A stretch of DNA of 64,000 nucleotides. Origin: JBBRCE01 sp038205115 (GTDB lineage Bacteria; Planctomycetota; Planctomycetia; Pirellulales; JBBRCE01). Of the stretch, positions 26,964-36,541 are shown in pieces. Location of the stretch: contig JBBRCE010000021.1 of NCBI GenBank assembly GCA_038205115.1, forward strand, positions 15,836-79,835, in the 5' to 3' direction. The position numbers were made by a program, and so were the translations under genes. Positions within the stretch are counted from its first letter, which is position 1; the number at the start of each line of letters is the position of its first letter. Under the pieces are notes generated by a model that did no database searches, was not told the DNA's origin, and saw nothing but the letters and a program-made list of their open reading frames with translations.

Positions 26964-28490
26964 ATGGGTATTCCGCAAGTGGTGATTGTTGGCCGACCGA
27001 ATGTCGGCAAATCGAGCCTGTTTAATTGGCTCGTCGGCAAGCGATTGGCAATTGTCGATCGCACGGCTGGCGTTACGCGCGATCGGCTGACGTATTTGAT
27101 GAACGAGGACGACCGCTACTTCGAACTGGTCGATACCGGCGGCATGGGTTTCCAAGACCCGGACAACCTCACCGAATCGGTCGAAGATCAGATCAACATC
27201 GCCATCGAATCGGCCGCCGTGATCTTGTTTGTGGTGGATGCCCGCGAAGGCCTGATGCCGCAGGATCAGGAAGTGGTCAAACGGCTGCGGTATGTCGATA
27301 CGCCGGTGATTTGCGTGGCCAACAAGGCCGACGACGCCTCGCTGGATGTGCTGGCCAACGATTTTTACAAACTGGGGCGGGGCAAACTGATTTGCACCAG
27401 CGCCATTCAGAATCGCGGCCGTGACGAGTTGATGCACATGATCCTCTCGCGGTTGCCCGCCGCCGATTCTAACGAGTCGGAATCGCTCAAAGACGCGGTC
27501 ATGAAGGTCGCCATGGTCGGCCGACGCAACACCGGCAAGAGCACCTTCGTCAACACGCTGGCCAAAGCCGAACGCATGATCGTCAGCGAAGTGCCCGGCA
27601 CTACGCGCGATAGTGTGGACGTGCGTTTCGAAATGGACGGCAAATCGTTTGTCGCCATCGATACGCCCGGCCTGCGTCGCAATAAGAGTGTCGTTACCGA
27701 CATCGATTTTTACAGTTCGCACCGCGCGCAGCGCAGCATTCGCCGGGCGGACGTGGTGCTGATGTTTTTCGACTCCAGCCAGCACATCAGCAAAGTGGAC
27801 AAGTCGCTGTGCGACTACGTCAACGAGAATTACAAGCCGTGCATCTTTGTGGTCAACAAGTGGGATTTGCAAGTCGACAGCATGCCCACCGAAAAATGGG
27901 TCAACTATCTGCGCGATACCTTCCGCACCATGTGGCATGTGCCGATTGCCTTTGTGACCGGCAAGACCGGCAAAAACGTCAAGGCGCTGCTGAACCACGC
28001 ACAGATGCTGTTCAAGCAATCGCGCGAGCGGATTTCCACGTCGGACCTCAACAAACTGATTCGTGCGGCGCTGCAGCGTAACCCGCCGCCGATTGTGCTT
28101 AGTCGCCGGCCGAAAATCTTCTTCGCCACGCAAGTCGGCATCGAACCGCCTACCATCGTGCTGTTTTGCAGCAATCCGCAGTCGATTTCGCAGACCTACC
28201 GGCGATACCTGCTGGGCGTGCTCCGCGACCAACTCAGTTTTGGCGAAGTGCCGATCAAGATGTACCTCCGTAAGCGCGATTCCAACAGTACGGAAAATAA
28301 AGCCGCCGGCTTGGATTTGAGCGATCTTTCCGGCGACCACCCGTACGACGATCATGCCTTTCCGGGCGACGACTTCGAACGCGGCGAGTTTCCGGACGAT
28401 CAATTTGCCGACGACGACGGCGACCTGGAAGGCGGCGAGGTGCGCGACGAAGTGGTCGGCGAGCCGGAAATGCCCATGCCCGGCGAGTAG
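26964..28490 (+). CDS. der: Ribosome-assembly GTPase Der
   Basis: Der (EngA) has two tandem GTPase domains and acts in 50S subunit maturation. Domain 1 shows VGRPNVGKSSLFNWLVG, DTGGMG and NKADD; domain 2 shows VGRRNTGKSTFVNTLAKAER, DTPGLRR and NKWDL. A KH-like C-terminal domain follows (RPKIFFATQVGIEPPTIVLF). ATG 26964 gives 508 residues; the frame upstream to 26928 is unlikely. The last 60 residues form a strongly acidic Asp/Glu tail, longer than in most relatives. Confidence 0.96.
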   Translation: MGIPQVVIVGRPNVGKSSLFNWLVGKRLAIVDRTAGVTRDRLTYLMNEDDRYFELVDTGGMGFQDPDNLTESVEDQINIAIESAAVILFVVDAREGLMPQDQEVVKRLRYVDTPVICVANKADDASLDVLANDFYKLGRGKLICTSAIQNRGRDELMHMILSRLPAADSNESESLKDAVMKVAMVGRRNTGKSTFVNTLAKAERMIVSEVPGTTRDSVDVRFEMDGKSFVAIDTPGLRRNKSVVTDIDFYSSHRAQRSIRRADVVLMFFDSSQHISKVDKSLCDYVNENYKPCIFVVNKWDLQVDSMPTEKWVNYLRDTFRTMWHVPIAFVTGKTGKNVKALLNHAQMLFKQSRERISTSDLNKLIRAALQRNPPPIVLSRRPKIFFATQVGIEPPTIVLFCSNPQSISQTYRRYLLGVLRDQLSFGEVPIKMYLRKRDSNSTENKAAGLDLSDLSGDHPYDDHAFPGDDFERGEFPDDQFADDDGDLEGGEVRDEVVGEPEMPMPGE

Positions 28491-28599
28491 GCCCGCGGCC
28501 GTTAATTGACGATCGGCCCGGCGGTTATGTCCTGGCAGACGTGCGGATTGCCGAGTCGCCGCGCCGGAATGAATCGTTTCGCTTTAACCCCCTTTCGCC

Positions 28600-29310
28600 A
28601 TGCACGTTGATAAATCCGATGCCCGCGTCCAGCGAATGTTCGGCGAGATCGCGCCGCGATACGATCTGCTGAACCATTTGCTGTCGCTGAATATCGACAA
28701 ATACTGGCGCTGGCGAACCGTTCGCGCGGTGCCGCCGCGAGGCGCCGCGCCGATCTTGGACCTCTGCACCGGCACCGGCGATTTGGCGCTGGCGTATCGC
28801 CGCGCGGCCGACAAGCAAACGCAAGTCATCGGCGCGGACTTCTGCGTGGAGATGCTGGAAATCGGACGCAAAAAAGGTCACGCCGCCGGGTTCAATGGCG
28901 AACTCACGTTTGTCGAAGCCGACGCCCAGCAGTTGCCGTTTCCGAGCGATCATTTTCAGATTGTTTCCGTGTCATTCGGCCTTCGCAATGTTCGCGATAC
29001 CGACCGCGGCTTGCAAGAAATGACGCGCGTTTGTCAGCCGGGCGGCCGCGTGGCGGTGCTCGAATTCTCGATGCCGGGCTGGCAACCGTTCAAGGCCGTG
29101 TACGGTTGGTACTTTCGCCACGTGCTGCCACGGATCGGTCAGGCGCTGATGCGCAATCGGCAAGAGGCTTATAGCTACCTGCCGGCCAGCGTGGGTGAAT
29201 TCCCCTGCGGCGAAGCGCTGGCCCAGCGAATGCGCGCGTCCGGCCTGCGCGATGTGACTTTCACTCCATTGACGCTCGGCGTGGCGACATTATACGTGGG
29301 GACCAAATGA
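28600..29310 (+). CDS. ubiE: Demethylmenaquinone / 2-methoxy-benzoquinol methyltransferase
   Basis: A 236-residue class I SAM methyltransferase that performs the C-methylation step of menaquinone (or ubiquinone) synthesis. The N-terminal VQRMFGEIAPRYDLLNHLLS is the UbiE family signature; SAM motif I is LDLCTGTGDLALAYR, and SFGLRNVRDTDRGLQEMTRV and GGRVAVLEFSMP follow. In an anaerobe-derived lineage menaquinone is the likelier substrate, but this is inference. Its stop overlaps the ubiX start. Confidence 0.94.
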   Translation: MHVDKSDARVQRMFGEIAPRYDLLNHLLSLNIDKYWRWRTVRAVPPRGAAPILDLCTGTGDLALAYRRAADKQTQVIGADFCVEMLEIGRKKGHAAGFNGELTFVEADAQQLPFPSDHFQIVSVSFGLRNVRDTDRGLQEMTRVCQPGGRVAVLEFSMPGWQPFKAVYGWYFRHVLPRIGQALMRNRQEAYSYLPASVGEFPCGEALAQRMRASGLRDVTFTPLTLGVATLYVGTK

Positions 29311-29909
29311 GCGCGCCCATCGTGTTGGCCATCACCGGCGCTAGCGGCGCAGCCTACGGCGTGCGACTGCTGGATGTGCTGCTGACCTCGGGCCGAAAAG
29401 TCTGGCTGACCATCAGTCCCTCGGGCGCGGCGGTCATCAAACAGGAATTGCAATACGAGGTGGACGTCGATCGGTTTCGGTTAACCAAGCTGTTGCCGCC
29501 TGTGGGCGACCGGGCCGATCAGGTTACGTATTGCCACTATCGCGATCTGATGTCGCCGATTGCCAGTGGTTCGTCTTTGAGCGGCGGGATGGTGATTTGC
29601 CCCTGCTCGGGCAGCACGTTGGGCGCGGTGGCGCATTCGCTGGGCAGCAATTTGATTCATCGCGCGGCCGAAGTGCATTTGAAAGAGCGCCGCAAGTTGA
29701 TTCTGGTTCCGCGCGAAACGCCGCTTTCGCTGCCGCAGCTTGAAAACATGATGGCCGTCACTCGCGCCGGCGCGGTGGTCTTGCCGGCGGCGCCGGGCTT
29801 TTATCACGGCGTGACGTCGGTGGACGATCTGGTGGACTTTGTCGTGGCGCGCATCTGCGATCAGCTAGGCGTGGAGCATCAGTTGATGCGCCGCTGGGGC
29901 GAGAATTGA
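29307..29909 (+). CDS. ubiX: Flavin prenyltransferase UbiX
   Basis: UbiX attaches a dimethylallyl group to FMN, making the prenyl-FMN cofactor of UbiD-type decarboxylases. The 200-residue product has IVLAITGASGAAYGVRLLDV, the PIASGSSLSGGMVICPCSGS flavin-binding stretch, LVPRETPLSLPQLENMMAVT and PAAPGFYHGVTSVDDLVDF. ATG 29307 overlaps the ubiE stop (ATGA), so the pair forms a quinone-synthesis operon. No ubiD lies in the window. Confidence 0.96.
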   Translation: MSAPIVLAITGASGAAYGVRLLDVLLTSGRKVWLTISPSGAAVIKQELQYEVDVDRFRLTKLLPPVGDRADQVTYCHYRDLMSPIASGSSLSGGMVICPCSGSTLGAVAHSLGSNLIHRAAEVHLKERRKLILVPRETPLSLPQLENMMAVTRAGAVVLPAAPGFYHGVTSVDDLVDFVVARICDQLGVEHQLMRRWGEN

Positions 29910-30228
29910 GAATGCTCCCGATCGAACTGCCCCCAGAAAGCTGGGACGAAGTACCGGTGTTCACGGATTTATTCCGAGTCGTCAGGTTGCGACAATTAGC
30001 TTGCGGCATTTCTTGCTGGGCCACCGTTGCTAAGGAACGGCCTACAGTGCGAGCGGTCGGTTTTGATTACGGGATTGAAAATCGCAACGGGCAATCGCAC
30101 GAATCAGTCATTGAAAAATGGAGCTTGAATCGCTGATTGAACGGCATCTCAGTTTGCCGTTTTCGTTTCCGAGATACTCATTCGCAATCTGATTTCTCGT
30201 CGACGCTCCGCGCCAAGCCGGTCGGCAC
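29910..30228. other. Region after ubiX, no firmly supported gene
   Basis: A 76-codon plus-strand frame (29906-30136) overlaps the ubiX stop, and its inner ATG at 29912 would start MLPIELPPESWDEVPV. It has no recognisable family, so it may be a remnant. The last 90 bp before the convergent AAA+ gene contain nothing I can name. Confidence 0.35.
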
Positions 30229-33200
30229 TCAGTCCCTGGGGTCCGGTTTGGCATCCGGCGGACCATCTTCCAACTCGGAGAACGGGATCAAAAAGGCGTC
30301 TAGGTGACCGCCCAGCACGTTGTCCAGCCGACCGGTGCGGCGCTGCGTCCGCGCGTCGCGCACCAAATGCGTTGCGCCTAGGCGATAGCGGCGAACCACC
30401 GAATGCGGCGGAAAGTGCGAAGTTCGCGGGCGGTGCGCGGCGTCGATGCGGGCTTGCAGCACCGGCAGCAAACGTTCGCAGACCGTGGACTCTTCGCCGT
30501 CGGTCCAAGCCATGAGCGACGTCATCGACTTGGGATGCAGCATCCGCACGGCAAATTTCGGCCGCCGTACCAACCGCCCTTTAGCCCGCGTCAGCGGACG
30601 AATCTCGGTCCGCACGTCGGCCTTGGGCACACTGGTGGCGGCCGCGTCGACCAACATCACGTCCACGCGGACGACTTCCTTGGCGCCTGCCTGCTGCTGT
30701 TCGCTGGTTTTTTGCTCGGGCGCAGCGGCGCTGGTTTCGCCACTTGCCTGGCGACGTCCGCCGAGGCTGAACGCATGCAAGCCGGCCTCGTTCGCCAGCA
30801 GCGCATATGCGCCTACGCCGCGGACGATCAGCGTGATGGTGTCTTCGGCGGGTGAATCGGTGCGGTGATCGTCCACGACTTCGACTTCGAAGCGATGCCG
30901 TCGCGCCAGCTTGTGGTACATGCCGGCCAGGCGTTCGACTGCGTTGAGCGCGCCGGTTTGCGTGGAGACCAAGGCCATGGTCAACACCGCATCGCCGAGC
31001 CACACGGGATCGCGGTAGCCGAGCAGAGCATCGACAAACGCGGCTTGCGAGTCCAACTCATCCATCCGCGCGACCAATCGCGAGGTGCTGGCAGGCCGCC
31101 GCGCGTGCGGCAGCATTTCGGCGACGCGGTCGATGGCCGTGCGCAGATGCTCCACTCGCGCCAGCACGCCGTCCAGCAAATAGATTTGGTCGAAGGTCTG
31201 CTTGGCTTCAACCGGGTCGCTCCAGAAGTTGTCGTCGGCCGAGCGCGCCAGCAGCAGGCCTTTTTTGGCCGAGAGGTCCGCGCCTTGCTCGCGACATCTT
31301 TCCAGTCGCTGCTGCAATTGCGACAATCGCGCGGCCAGATCCGCTTCGGCCGGTGATGCCGGCGGCGCGGATGGTTCCGGCGCGTCGTGATCGTCGCCCG
31401 GCACGATTTGCACCAGCACTTTATCGTTGCGAGCCAACAGGCGAATCAACGAGTTCGCCTTGACCTCGCCGCCGGCAATGGCGCGGGCCATCGGCAACAA
31501 CAACAGCCGTTCGATCGCGCGCTTGAGCGGCCGCGCGCCGTACACCCGCGAATAGCCTTCGCGCAGCAGCAGCGGCAACAGCGAAGGATCGGTTTCGATG
31601 GTCAGGTTACGGCGGCGGATGCCAGAACGTTCCAGCAGCGTGGCAATTTCGCGGCGAACGATTTTTTCGGCCGTCTCTTCCGATAGCGCGCGGAACTGCA
31701 CGATCCGATCGATGCGGTTCAAAAACTCGGGCCGAAAGGTTCGCCGCAAATCGCGCTGCGAATCTTTTTCGACCGGCGTCCGCGGACCGCCGGACTCAAA
31801 GCCAATTGGCCGCTCCGACACTCCGCCGGCGCCCACGTTGGAGGTAAGTACGATGATCGTGCGGCGGAAGTCGGCGGTTTGGCCGCGCCCGTCGGTGAGC
31901 CGGCCCGCGTCGAAGATTTGCAGGCAGAGATCGAACACGTTGTAATGCCCTTTCTCAAGCTCGTCGAGCAGCAGAATCGAAAACGGCTGCTCGCGAACCG
32001 CGGCCGTGAGTTGCCCGGCGTGCCCCGATTTGCCGATCAAGCGTTCGAAGCCTTCGTAACTGGCGAACTCGCTCATGTCCAACCGCACCAATCGCGATGC
32101 GCTGCCAAAGCAATATTCGGCCATGGCGCGGGCAAGTTCGGTTTTGCCGACGCCCGTCGGTCCGACAAACAGCAGCACGCCAAACGGCTTGTTGACGTCG
32201 GTCAGCCCGGCTTTGATGAGCGTCACCAGATCGATGGCCGCCTCGACGGCTTCCGGCTGACCCATGACGCGGGCTTCGAAAAAATCGCGCAGCTTGGTGC
32301 GGTCGAGCTTGACGCTGTCGTCCAGCAGATCGCGCGGTACGCCGGCCGAATTGTGGATGGTGGCGAGAATGTCCTGCTCGCTGATGGTCGCGCCGGGATC
32401 GCTCAATCCGCTGGCCACGCGCCGTAACAGATCGACTGCGCGGCCAGGCAGCGCGGCGGAGACGTTGGAAAAATCGGCCAGTTCGCACAAGCGGTCGATG
32501 ACCGCGGCGCTGACTCGGATGTCCAACTCGCTGGCCACGTCTTGCAAAATCTTGTGCGTGACCGCGACGCTCGACGGCTTAACGGTCACCACATGAAACA
32601 GTTTGCGGAGCGAGGCCACCGCGCCCAGGCCTTGTTGAAATTGTTCTTCGGTGCATTCACCAAGGATCACGACGTCGCCGCGCTCGATGCTGGCTGCCAG
32701 CGATGTGGCCACATTGGCGTCCGAAGACGACGACTTGCCGACGGTGTGCAATTCGTCCAGGTTGGGCAGGTAGAGCACGACTTTGCGTGGGTAGCGAACG
32801 GCTTCAATCAGCTTGGTGAGCCGCGTTTGCCATTCGCCCAGATAGACGGTGCCGGAGAGAAAATCGGTGGCCGTCACGCGTAGCAAATGCCAGCCTTCGC
32901 TGGCCATGCGGTGGGCCACTTCGCAAATGATGGCCGATTTGCCAACGCCCGACTCGCCGACCAACACAGCCGCGCGAGGCGGCGCATTGCGCAGCGTCTG
33001 AAAGATCGTTTCAATCGCCTGACTGACGCGATACCCACGCGGCAGCATGCTGCGTTCGGCGTCGTCGGTCATTAGCGTGCCGAATGTACGCAGTAGTTCG
33101 ACATCGACGGCCACTTTGTTTTCGGCCTCGAGCCAAGTCAGCGATTGCAAAAACAGCCGCTTCGGCCAGCCTTTGACGCGGTCGAGGGCGGTGCGCAAAA

Positions 33201-33804
33201 CCTTGGTCTGCGGCAGCGGTTCGCTCGACGGAAAACCGCCGAGTTGCCGCAGGTGCCGCTCAATGGCGAGCGCGCTGGCGTGGGCGACATCGCTATCGCC
33301 GTCGCTGCCCAGCGCGGTGAGCAACGGGCCGATGGTTTCGCGGGGATCGTGGTCGAACAGGCTACGGGCGGCCGCCTGGCGTACTCCCCAGCTATCGTCG
33401 TCGCTGAGAATTTTCAGCAGCTTCGCTTGGCATGCCGATCGCACACGGGCGGCTTGGCACGCCGCGACGCGGACGTCGGAACTCTCATCGCCCAGCAGGC
33501 ATTCCACGGTTTCCACGTCGGCCCACCACGTCAATTCGCCGCAAGCCTGCGCGAGTGCTTTACGAACCGGATCGGCCGGATCGCTGGCCAAATTGCGCAG
33601 CGCCTGCTGCAGGCTGGCGCTACTGCGTCCTTTGGCCAGGGCAATCGCCGCGCGACGCAGCAGGGCGTCGGGCGAGGCACAGAGCGCCGTCAGCGAATCT
33701 TCGCACAGCGTTTCGTCCTCGCGCAGCGCCACCAGCAATTGGTCGAAGTTGTCTTCGTCGCCAGCTTGGGCCGCCTCGAGCAATTGCAGCGAACGATCGT
33801 TCAT
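30229..33804 (-). CDS. HEAT repeats + two Clp-type AAA+ modules + degenerate RF2-like release-factor region
   Basis: A 1191-residue cytoplasmic protein. Residues about 40-190 are HEAT-like helical repeats. AAA1 has Walker A GESGVGKS (283-290) and a Walker B-like VVLYLPNLDEL (342-352). AAA2 is ClpA/ClpB-like: GPTGVGKT (548-555), ILLLDELEK (610-618), VLTSN (652-656), RPEFLNRID (691-699) and YGARPLKR (755-762). Residues about 821-1175 follow a class I release factor of RF2 type: DDNFWSDPVEAKQTFDQIYL (857-876), MYHKLARRHRFEVEVVDDHR (962-981), AYALLANEAGLHAFS (999-1013), and RRYRLGATHLVRDARTQRRT (1138-1157) leading into GRLDNVLGGHLDAFL. The GGQ site corresponds to about TRAKGRLVRR (1072-1081), so peptidyl-tRNA hydrolysis is not expected. 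An ATP-driven remodelling factor that docks on ribosomes is my inference. Confidence 0.88.
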   Translation of the reverse strand: MNDRSLQLLEAAQAGDEDNFDQLLVALREDETLCEDSLTALCASPDALLRRAAIALAKGRSSASLQQALRNLASDPADPVRKALAQACGELTWWADVETVECLLGDESSDVRVAACQAARVRSACQAKLLKILSDDDSWGVRQAAARSLFDHDPRETIGPLLTALGSDGDSDVAHASALAIERHLRQLGGFPSSEPLPQTKVLRTALDRVKGWPKRLFLQSLTWLEAENKVAVDVELLRTFGTLMTDDAERSMLPRGYRVSQAIETIFQTLRNAPPRAAVLVGESGVGKSAIICEVAHRMASEGWHLLRVTATDFLSGTVYLGEWQTRLTKLIEAVRYPRKVVLYLPNLDELHTVGKSSSSDANVATSLAASIERGDVVILGECTEEQFQQGLGAVASLRKLFHVVTVKPSSVAVTHKILQDVASELDIRVSAAVIDRLCELADFSNVSAALPGRAVDLLRRVASGLSDPGATISEQDILATIHNSAGVPRDLLDDSVKLDRTKLRDFFEARVMGQPEAVEAAIDLVTLIKAGLTDVNKPFGVLLFVGPTGVGKTELARAMAEYCFGSASRLVRLDMSEFASYEGFERLIGKSGHAGQLTAAVREQPFSILLLDELEKGHYNVFDLCLQIFDAGRLTDGRGQTADFRRTIIVLTSNVGAGGVSERPIGFESGGPRTPVEKDSQRDLRRTFRPEFLNRIDRIVQFRALSEETAEKIVRREIATLLERSGIRRRNLTIETDPSLLPLLLREGYSRVYGARPLKRAIERLLLLPMARAIAGGEVKANSLIRLLARNDKVLVQIVPGDDHDAPEPSAPPASPAEADLAARLSQLQQRLERCREQGADLSAKKGLLLARSADDNFWSDPVEAKQTFDQIYLLDGVLARVEHLRTAIDRVAEMLPHARRPASTSRLVARMDELDSQAAFVDALLGYRDPVWLGDAVLTMALVSTQTGALNAVERLAGMYHKLARRHRFEVEVVDDHRTDSPAEDTITLIVRGVGAYALLANEAGLHAFSLGGRRQASGETSAAAPEQKTSEQQQAGAKEVVRVDVMLVDAAATSVPKADVRTEIRPLTRAKGRLVRRPKFAVRMLHPKSMTSLMAWTDGEESTVCERLLPVLQARIDAAHRPRTSHFPPHSVVRRYRLGATHLVRDARTQRRTGRLDNVLGGHLDAFLIPFSELEDGPPDAKPDPRD

Positions 33805-34102
33805 GGGGTTGGTTTTTCCGAGTGAAGCGTCTCACGGCAAATCCGTAACGGTTGTATCGATTATCCGCAGGCCACGCTGGCGACGCAATTGGCGAAGTGC
33901 AACGCAAATCGGCGCGTTACGCGGGCCTACGCGGTCATTGCCAACGCCAAACTGAGGCCAGCCCCTCGCCAGAGCAGGCAGAAAGATTGCGATTTCCGGC
34001 AGGGTTGATATGATCGATGGAGGTCAGGCGAACCCGCATTGGCTGTAAAAGCTCGCCCAAAACGGGCTGAAAGCTCTCACAAACTCGCGAGTGTGGTCGC
34101 CG

Positions 34103-36334
34103 ATGTCTGTCATCAGTTGGAAATCAATACTCAGTATGCTGTTGCCGGCCGACGACTCGGGCAGCCGGCGGCGGCGGATGATTCTGGAGCAGTTGGAACC
34201 GCGTGTCATGCTGCATTCCGGGGCCGGCACGTCGACCACGCAAGATACCATTGTGACATTCAACACCTCGCTTGGTTCGTTCCAGGTCGAGTTGTTCGAT
34301 ACCGTCACGCCGCAGACGGTGGCCAATTTTCTGAACTACGTCACGCGCGGTGATTACGCCAACACCGTGGTCCACCGCAGCGTGCCGGGTTTCATCGTGC
34401 AGGGCGGCGGCTTCAACGATGACCCGGCCAATAACTTCTCGGCCATCGCCACCGACCCGGCCGTACAGAATGAATTCAACCTCAGCAACATTCGTGGCAC
34501 AATTGCCATGGCTAAGTTGTCGGGCAATCCGAACAGCGCCACCGATCAATGGTTTTTCAACCTGGGCGATAACTCGTCGAACCTCGATCAACAAAACGGC
34601 GGCTTTACCGTCTTTGGCCGCGTGCTCGGCGCCGGCATGGACGTGATCGATGCCATTGCGCAACTGGCCACCACTGACGCCAGCGCCAAAAACAGCGCCT
34701 TCGGTGCGCTGCCGCTCCGCAACTTCAACGCTGGGCAAACGCCGCTGCTCGACGATAACCACCTGGTGCTCGTCAACAGCGTGCTGACGCTCGACAACGG
34801 CAAACTGGCCGGTACGATCTACGACGACCTCAACGGCAATGGCCAGCGAGATTCTACCGAGCAAGCCTTGGCCGGCGTAACCGTTTATCTGGATCTGAAT
34901 CATGACAGCCAATTCGATGCTGGCGATCTCTCCGTCGTCAGCGCTGCCGACGGCAGTTACGCCTTCACCGGATTGGTCGCAGGCACGTTCGACGTGCGCG
35001 CCGTACTCGCCGGGCGAACGCTGACCGATCCCGCGAGCGGCACGCTGACCGTCGGAATCAGCAATCGCGAAAGCGTGACCGGCTTGGATTTTGGTAGCCT
35101 GAACCGGCCGCCCATGGCCAGCAACGACAGCTACGATCTCAACGAAGATGCCGCGCTCAGCACCACTGCGGCCAACGGCGTGCTGGCTAACGATGCGGAT
35201 CCCGAGAGTCAATCGCTGACGGCGCAGCTACTGGTCAATCCTGCGCACGGCAAGCTGGCGCTGAAAACCGACGGCACATTCGTCTACACGCCGGACGCCA
35301 ATTTTAATGGCACGGATTCATTCTCGTATCGCGCGTCCGATCCGCTGGGCGCGACTGCCACGGCAACCGTCACGCTCAACGTGGCGGCGGTCGCCGATTC
35401 GCCCGTGCTGACGCCGATTGCCGACCAAACGCTGGCCGCTGGTACGACCTTTCAACTGCAGGCGACAGCCACGGATCCCGACGGTCAGCCCAGCGACATC
35501 CGCTTTTCGCTGGCGCAATCGCCGCAGGGCATGACCATCGACGCCATCACCGGCAAGATCATGTGGACGCCTGCCGCCAACTTTTCTGGCGCGGTGGCTG
35601 TGATTGTCGCGGCCAATAAGCCAGGCCAAAACGTGCCGGCCGCGCAATTGATTTTCGATATCACGGTCAACAAGCCGGCATTGACGTCGGGGCCAACGAC
35701 GCCGGGGCCCACTACGACGCCGCCCACCACGCCGGCACCTACTACGACGACGCCTGCCGGTGCATCGGGCTTCAGTCTGGCGGCCGCGGCGCTGGCCAAT
35801 TCCAACGCAGTGGTGACGCCGCCGTTGACGCTGGCGGTGACGGACAACACCGCCGCCGGTACCGCGGGGCAACTGCTGGCCAACGCGCCGCCTGCAGACG
35901 CTACGCCCGGCCTGCCGCGTCAGCCGGCCGAATCGGCAGCGTTGTTCCGCATTCACATTTACGGCGCGGCCAATGTTATTCCGCCGCCGGACAAAGACAA
36001 AGACGACAGGCCGGCCAGCAAATCGAACTCACCCGGCCAGACTCAAACCGATGCCCAAGCGCCTGCGGTTTCGGCCGATCTCAATTCCGCCCTGCCGCTC
36101 GATCCCTTGGCGATGCTCGATCATCTGCATTTGGAGCAAGGCTTGTTCGAATTGAGGTTGGCGGCGGCCAGTGCGGATGTGGGCCGAACGACGCAGTTCG
36201 ACGCGGCAGCCGTGGACGTTGCCAGCGTGGAATATTTGTTTGCCAGTGGCGGATTGCCGGTCGAAGCGAATGACATGCAGATCGATTACGCGCTGGCCGC
36301 AGCTTGTGTGGCTGCCAGCGGCGATGTAGAATAA
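34103..36334 (+). CDS. Exported cyclophilin-type peptidyl-prolyl isomerase with LEPR motif and cadherin-like modules
   Basis: The product (743 residues from ATG 34103; a GTG four codons earlier is possible) opens with a planctomycete LEPR-type export motif (MILEQLEPRVMLHS). A complete cyclophilin domain follows at about 50-215 (FLNYVTRGDYANTVVHRSVP, GFIVQGGGFNDDP, NEFNLSNIRGTIAMAKL, QWFFNLGDNS). Next come an SdrD B-like segment (GTIYDDLNGNGQRDSTEQAL), a cadherin/VCBS-type module (NDSYDLNEDAALSTTAANGV, then TYTPDANFNGTDSFSYR-like) and a putative-Ig region (SPVLTPIADQTLAAGTTFQL). The C-terminal third is Thr/Pro/Ala-rich. It probably assists folding or anchors at the cell surface. A terminator lies 100 bp downstream. 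Confidence 0.88.
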   Translation: MSVISWKSILSMLLPADDSGSRRRRMILEQLEPRVMLHSGAGTSTTQDTIVTFNTSLGSFQVELFDTVTPQTVANFLNYVTRGDYANTVVHRSVPGFIVQGGGFNDDPANNFSAIATDPAVQNEFNLSNIRGTIAMAKLSGNPNSATDQWFFNLGDNSSNLDQQNGGFTVFGRVLGAGMDVIDAIAQLATTDASAKNSAFGALPLRNFNAGQTPLLDDNHLVLVNSVLTLDNGKLAGTIYDDLNGNGQRDSTEQALAGVTVYLDLNHDSQFDAGDLSVVSAADGSYAFTGLVAGTFDVRAVLAGRTLTDPASGTLTVGISNRESVTGLDFGSLNRPPMASNDSYDLNEDAALSTTAANGVLANDADPESQSLTAQLLVNPAHGKLALKTDGTFVYTPDANFNGTDSFSYRASDPLGATATATVTLNVAAVADSPVLTPIADQTLAAGTTFQLQATATDPDGQPSDIRFSLAQSPQGMTIDAITGKIMWTPAANFSGAVAVIVAANKPGQNVPAAQLIFDITVNKPALTSGPTTPGPTTTPPTTPAPTTTTPAGASGFSLAAAALANSNAVVTPPLTLAVTDNTAAGTAGQLLANAPPADATPGLPRQPAESAALFRIHIYGAANVIPPPDKDKDDRPASKSNSPGQTQTDAQAPAVSADLNSALPLDPLAMLDHLHLEQGLFELRLAAASADVGRTTQFDAAAVDVASVEYLFASGGLPVEANDMQIDYALAAACVAASGDVE

Positions 36335-36434
36335 CGCACGAACGGGATTTGCGGCCGCTTGCAGCCTCGCAACTGCTAAAGTGCCATCGCTTGGATCGAT
36401 CCGTCGAAACGAGCGACAACTTGAATAAAAGCCG

Positions 36435-36474
36435 CCGCGACCGCCAAACTCATTTGGCTCGTCGCGGTTTTTTT
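36435..36474 (+). terminator. Rho-independent terminator after the cyclophilin gene
   Basis: CCGCGAC (36435-36441) pairs with GTCGCGG (36461-36467), and inside it GCCAAA (36443-36448) pairs with TTTGGC (36453-36458), with a small bulge and a CTCA loop. Seven T residues follow directly (36468-36474). Confidence 0.85.
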
Positions 36475-36541
36475 ATGTCTGGTTACAAGTTTCCCGCGAA
36501 GTTTGTTAACTCGCTTTGCTTTCGCGCGGAGAGTATCTGTC

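Noticed and set aside
26940..28403. 487-codon minus-strand frame opposite der
   Set aside because: Shadow of a GC-rich gene. Der is full length with both GTPase domains, while the antisense product has no family resemblance.
34124..35212. 362-codon minus-strand frame inside the cyclophilin gene
   Set aside because: Antisense shadow; the plus-strand protein has clear consecutive domains.
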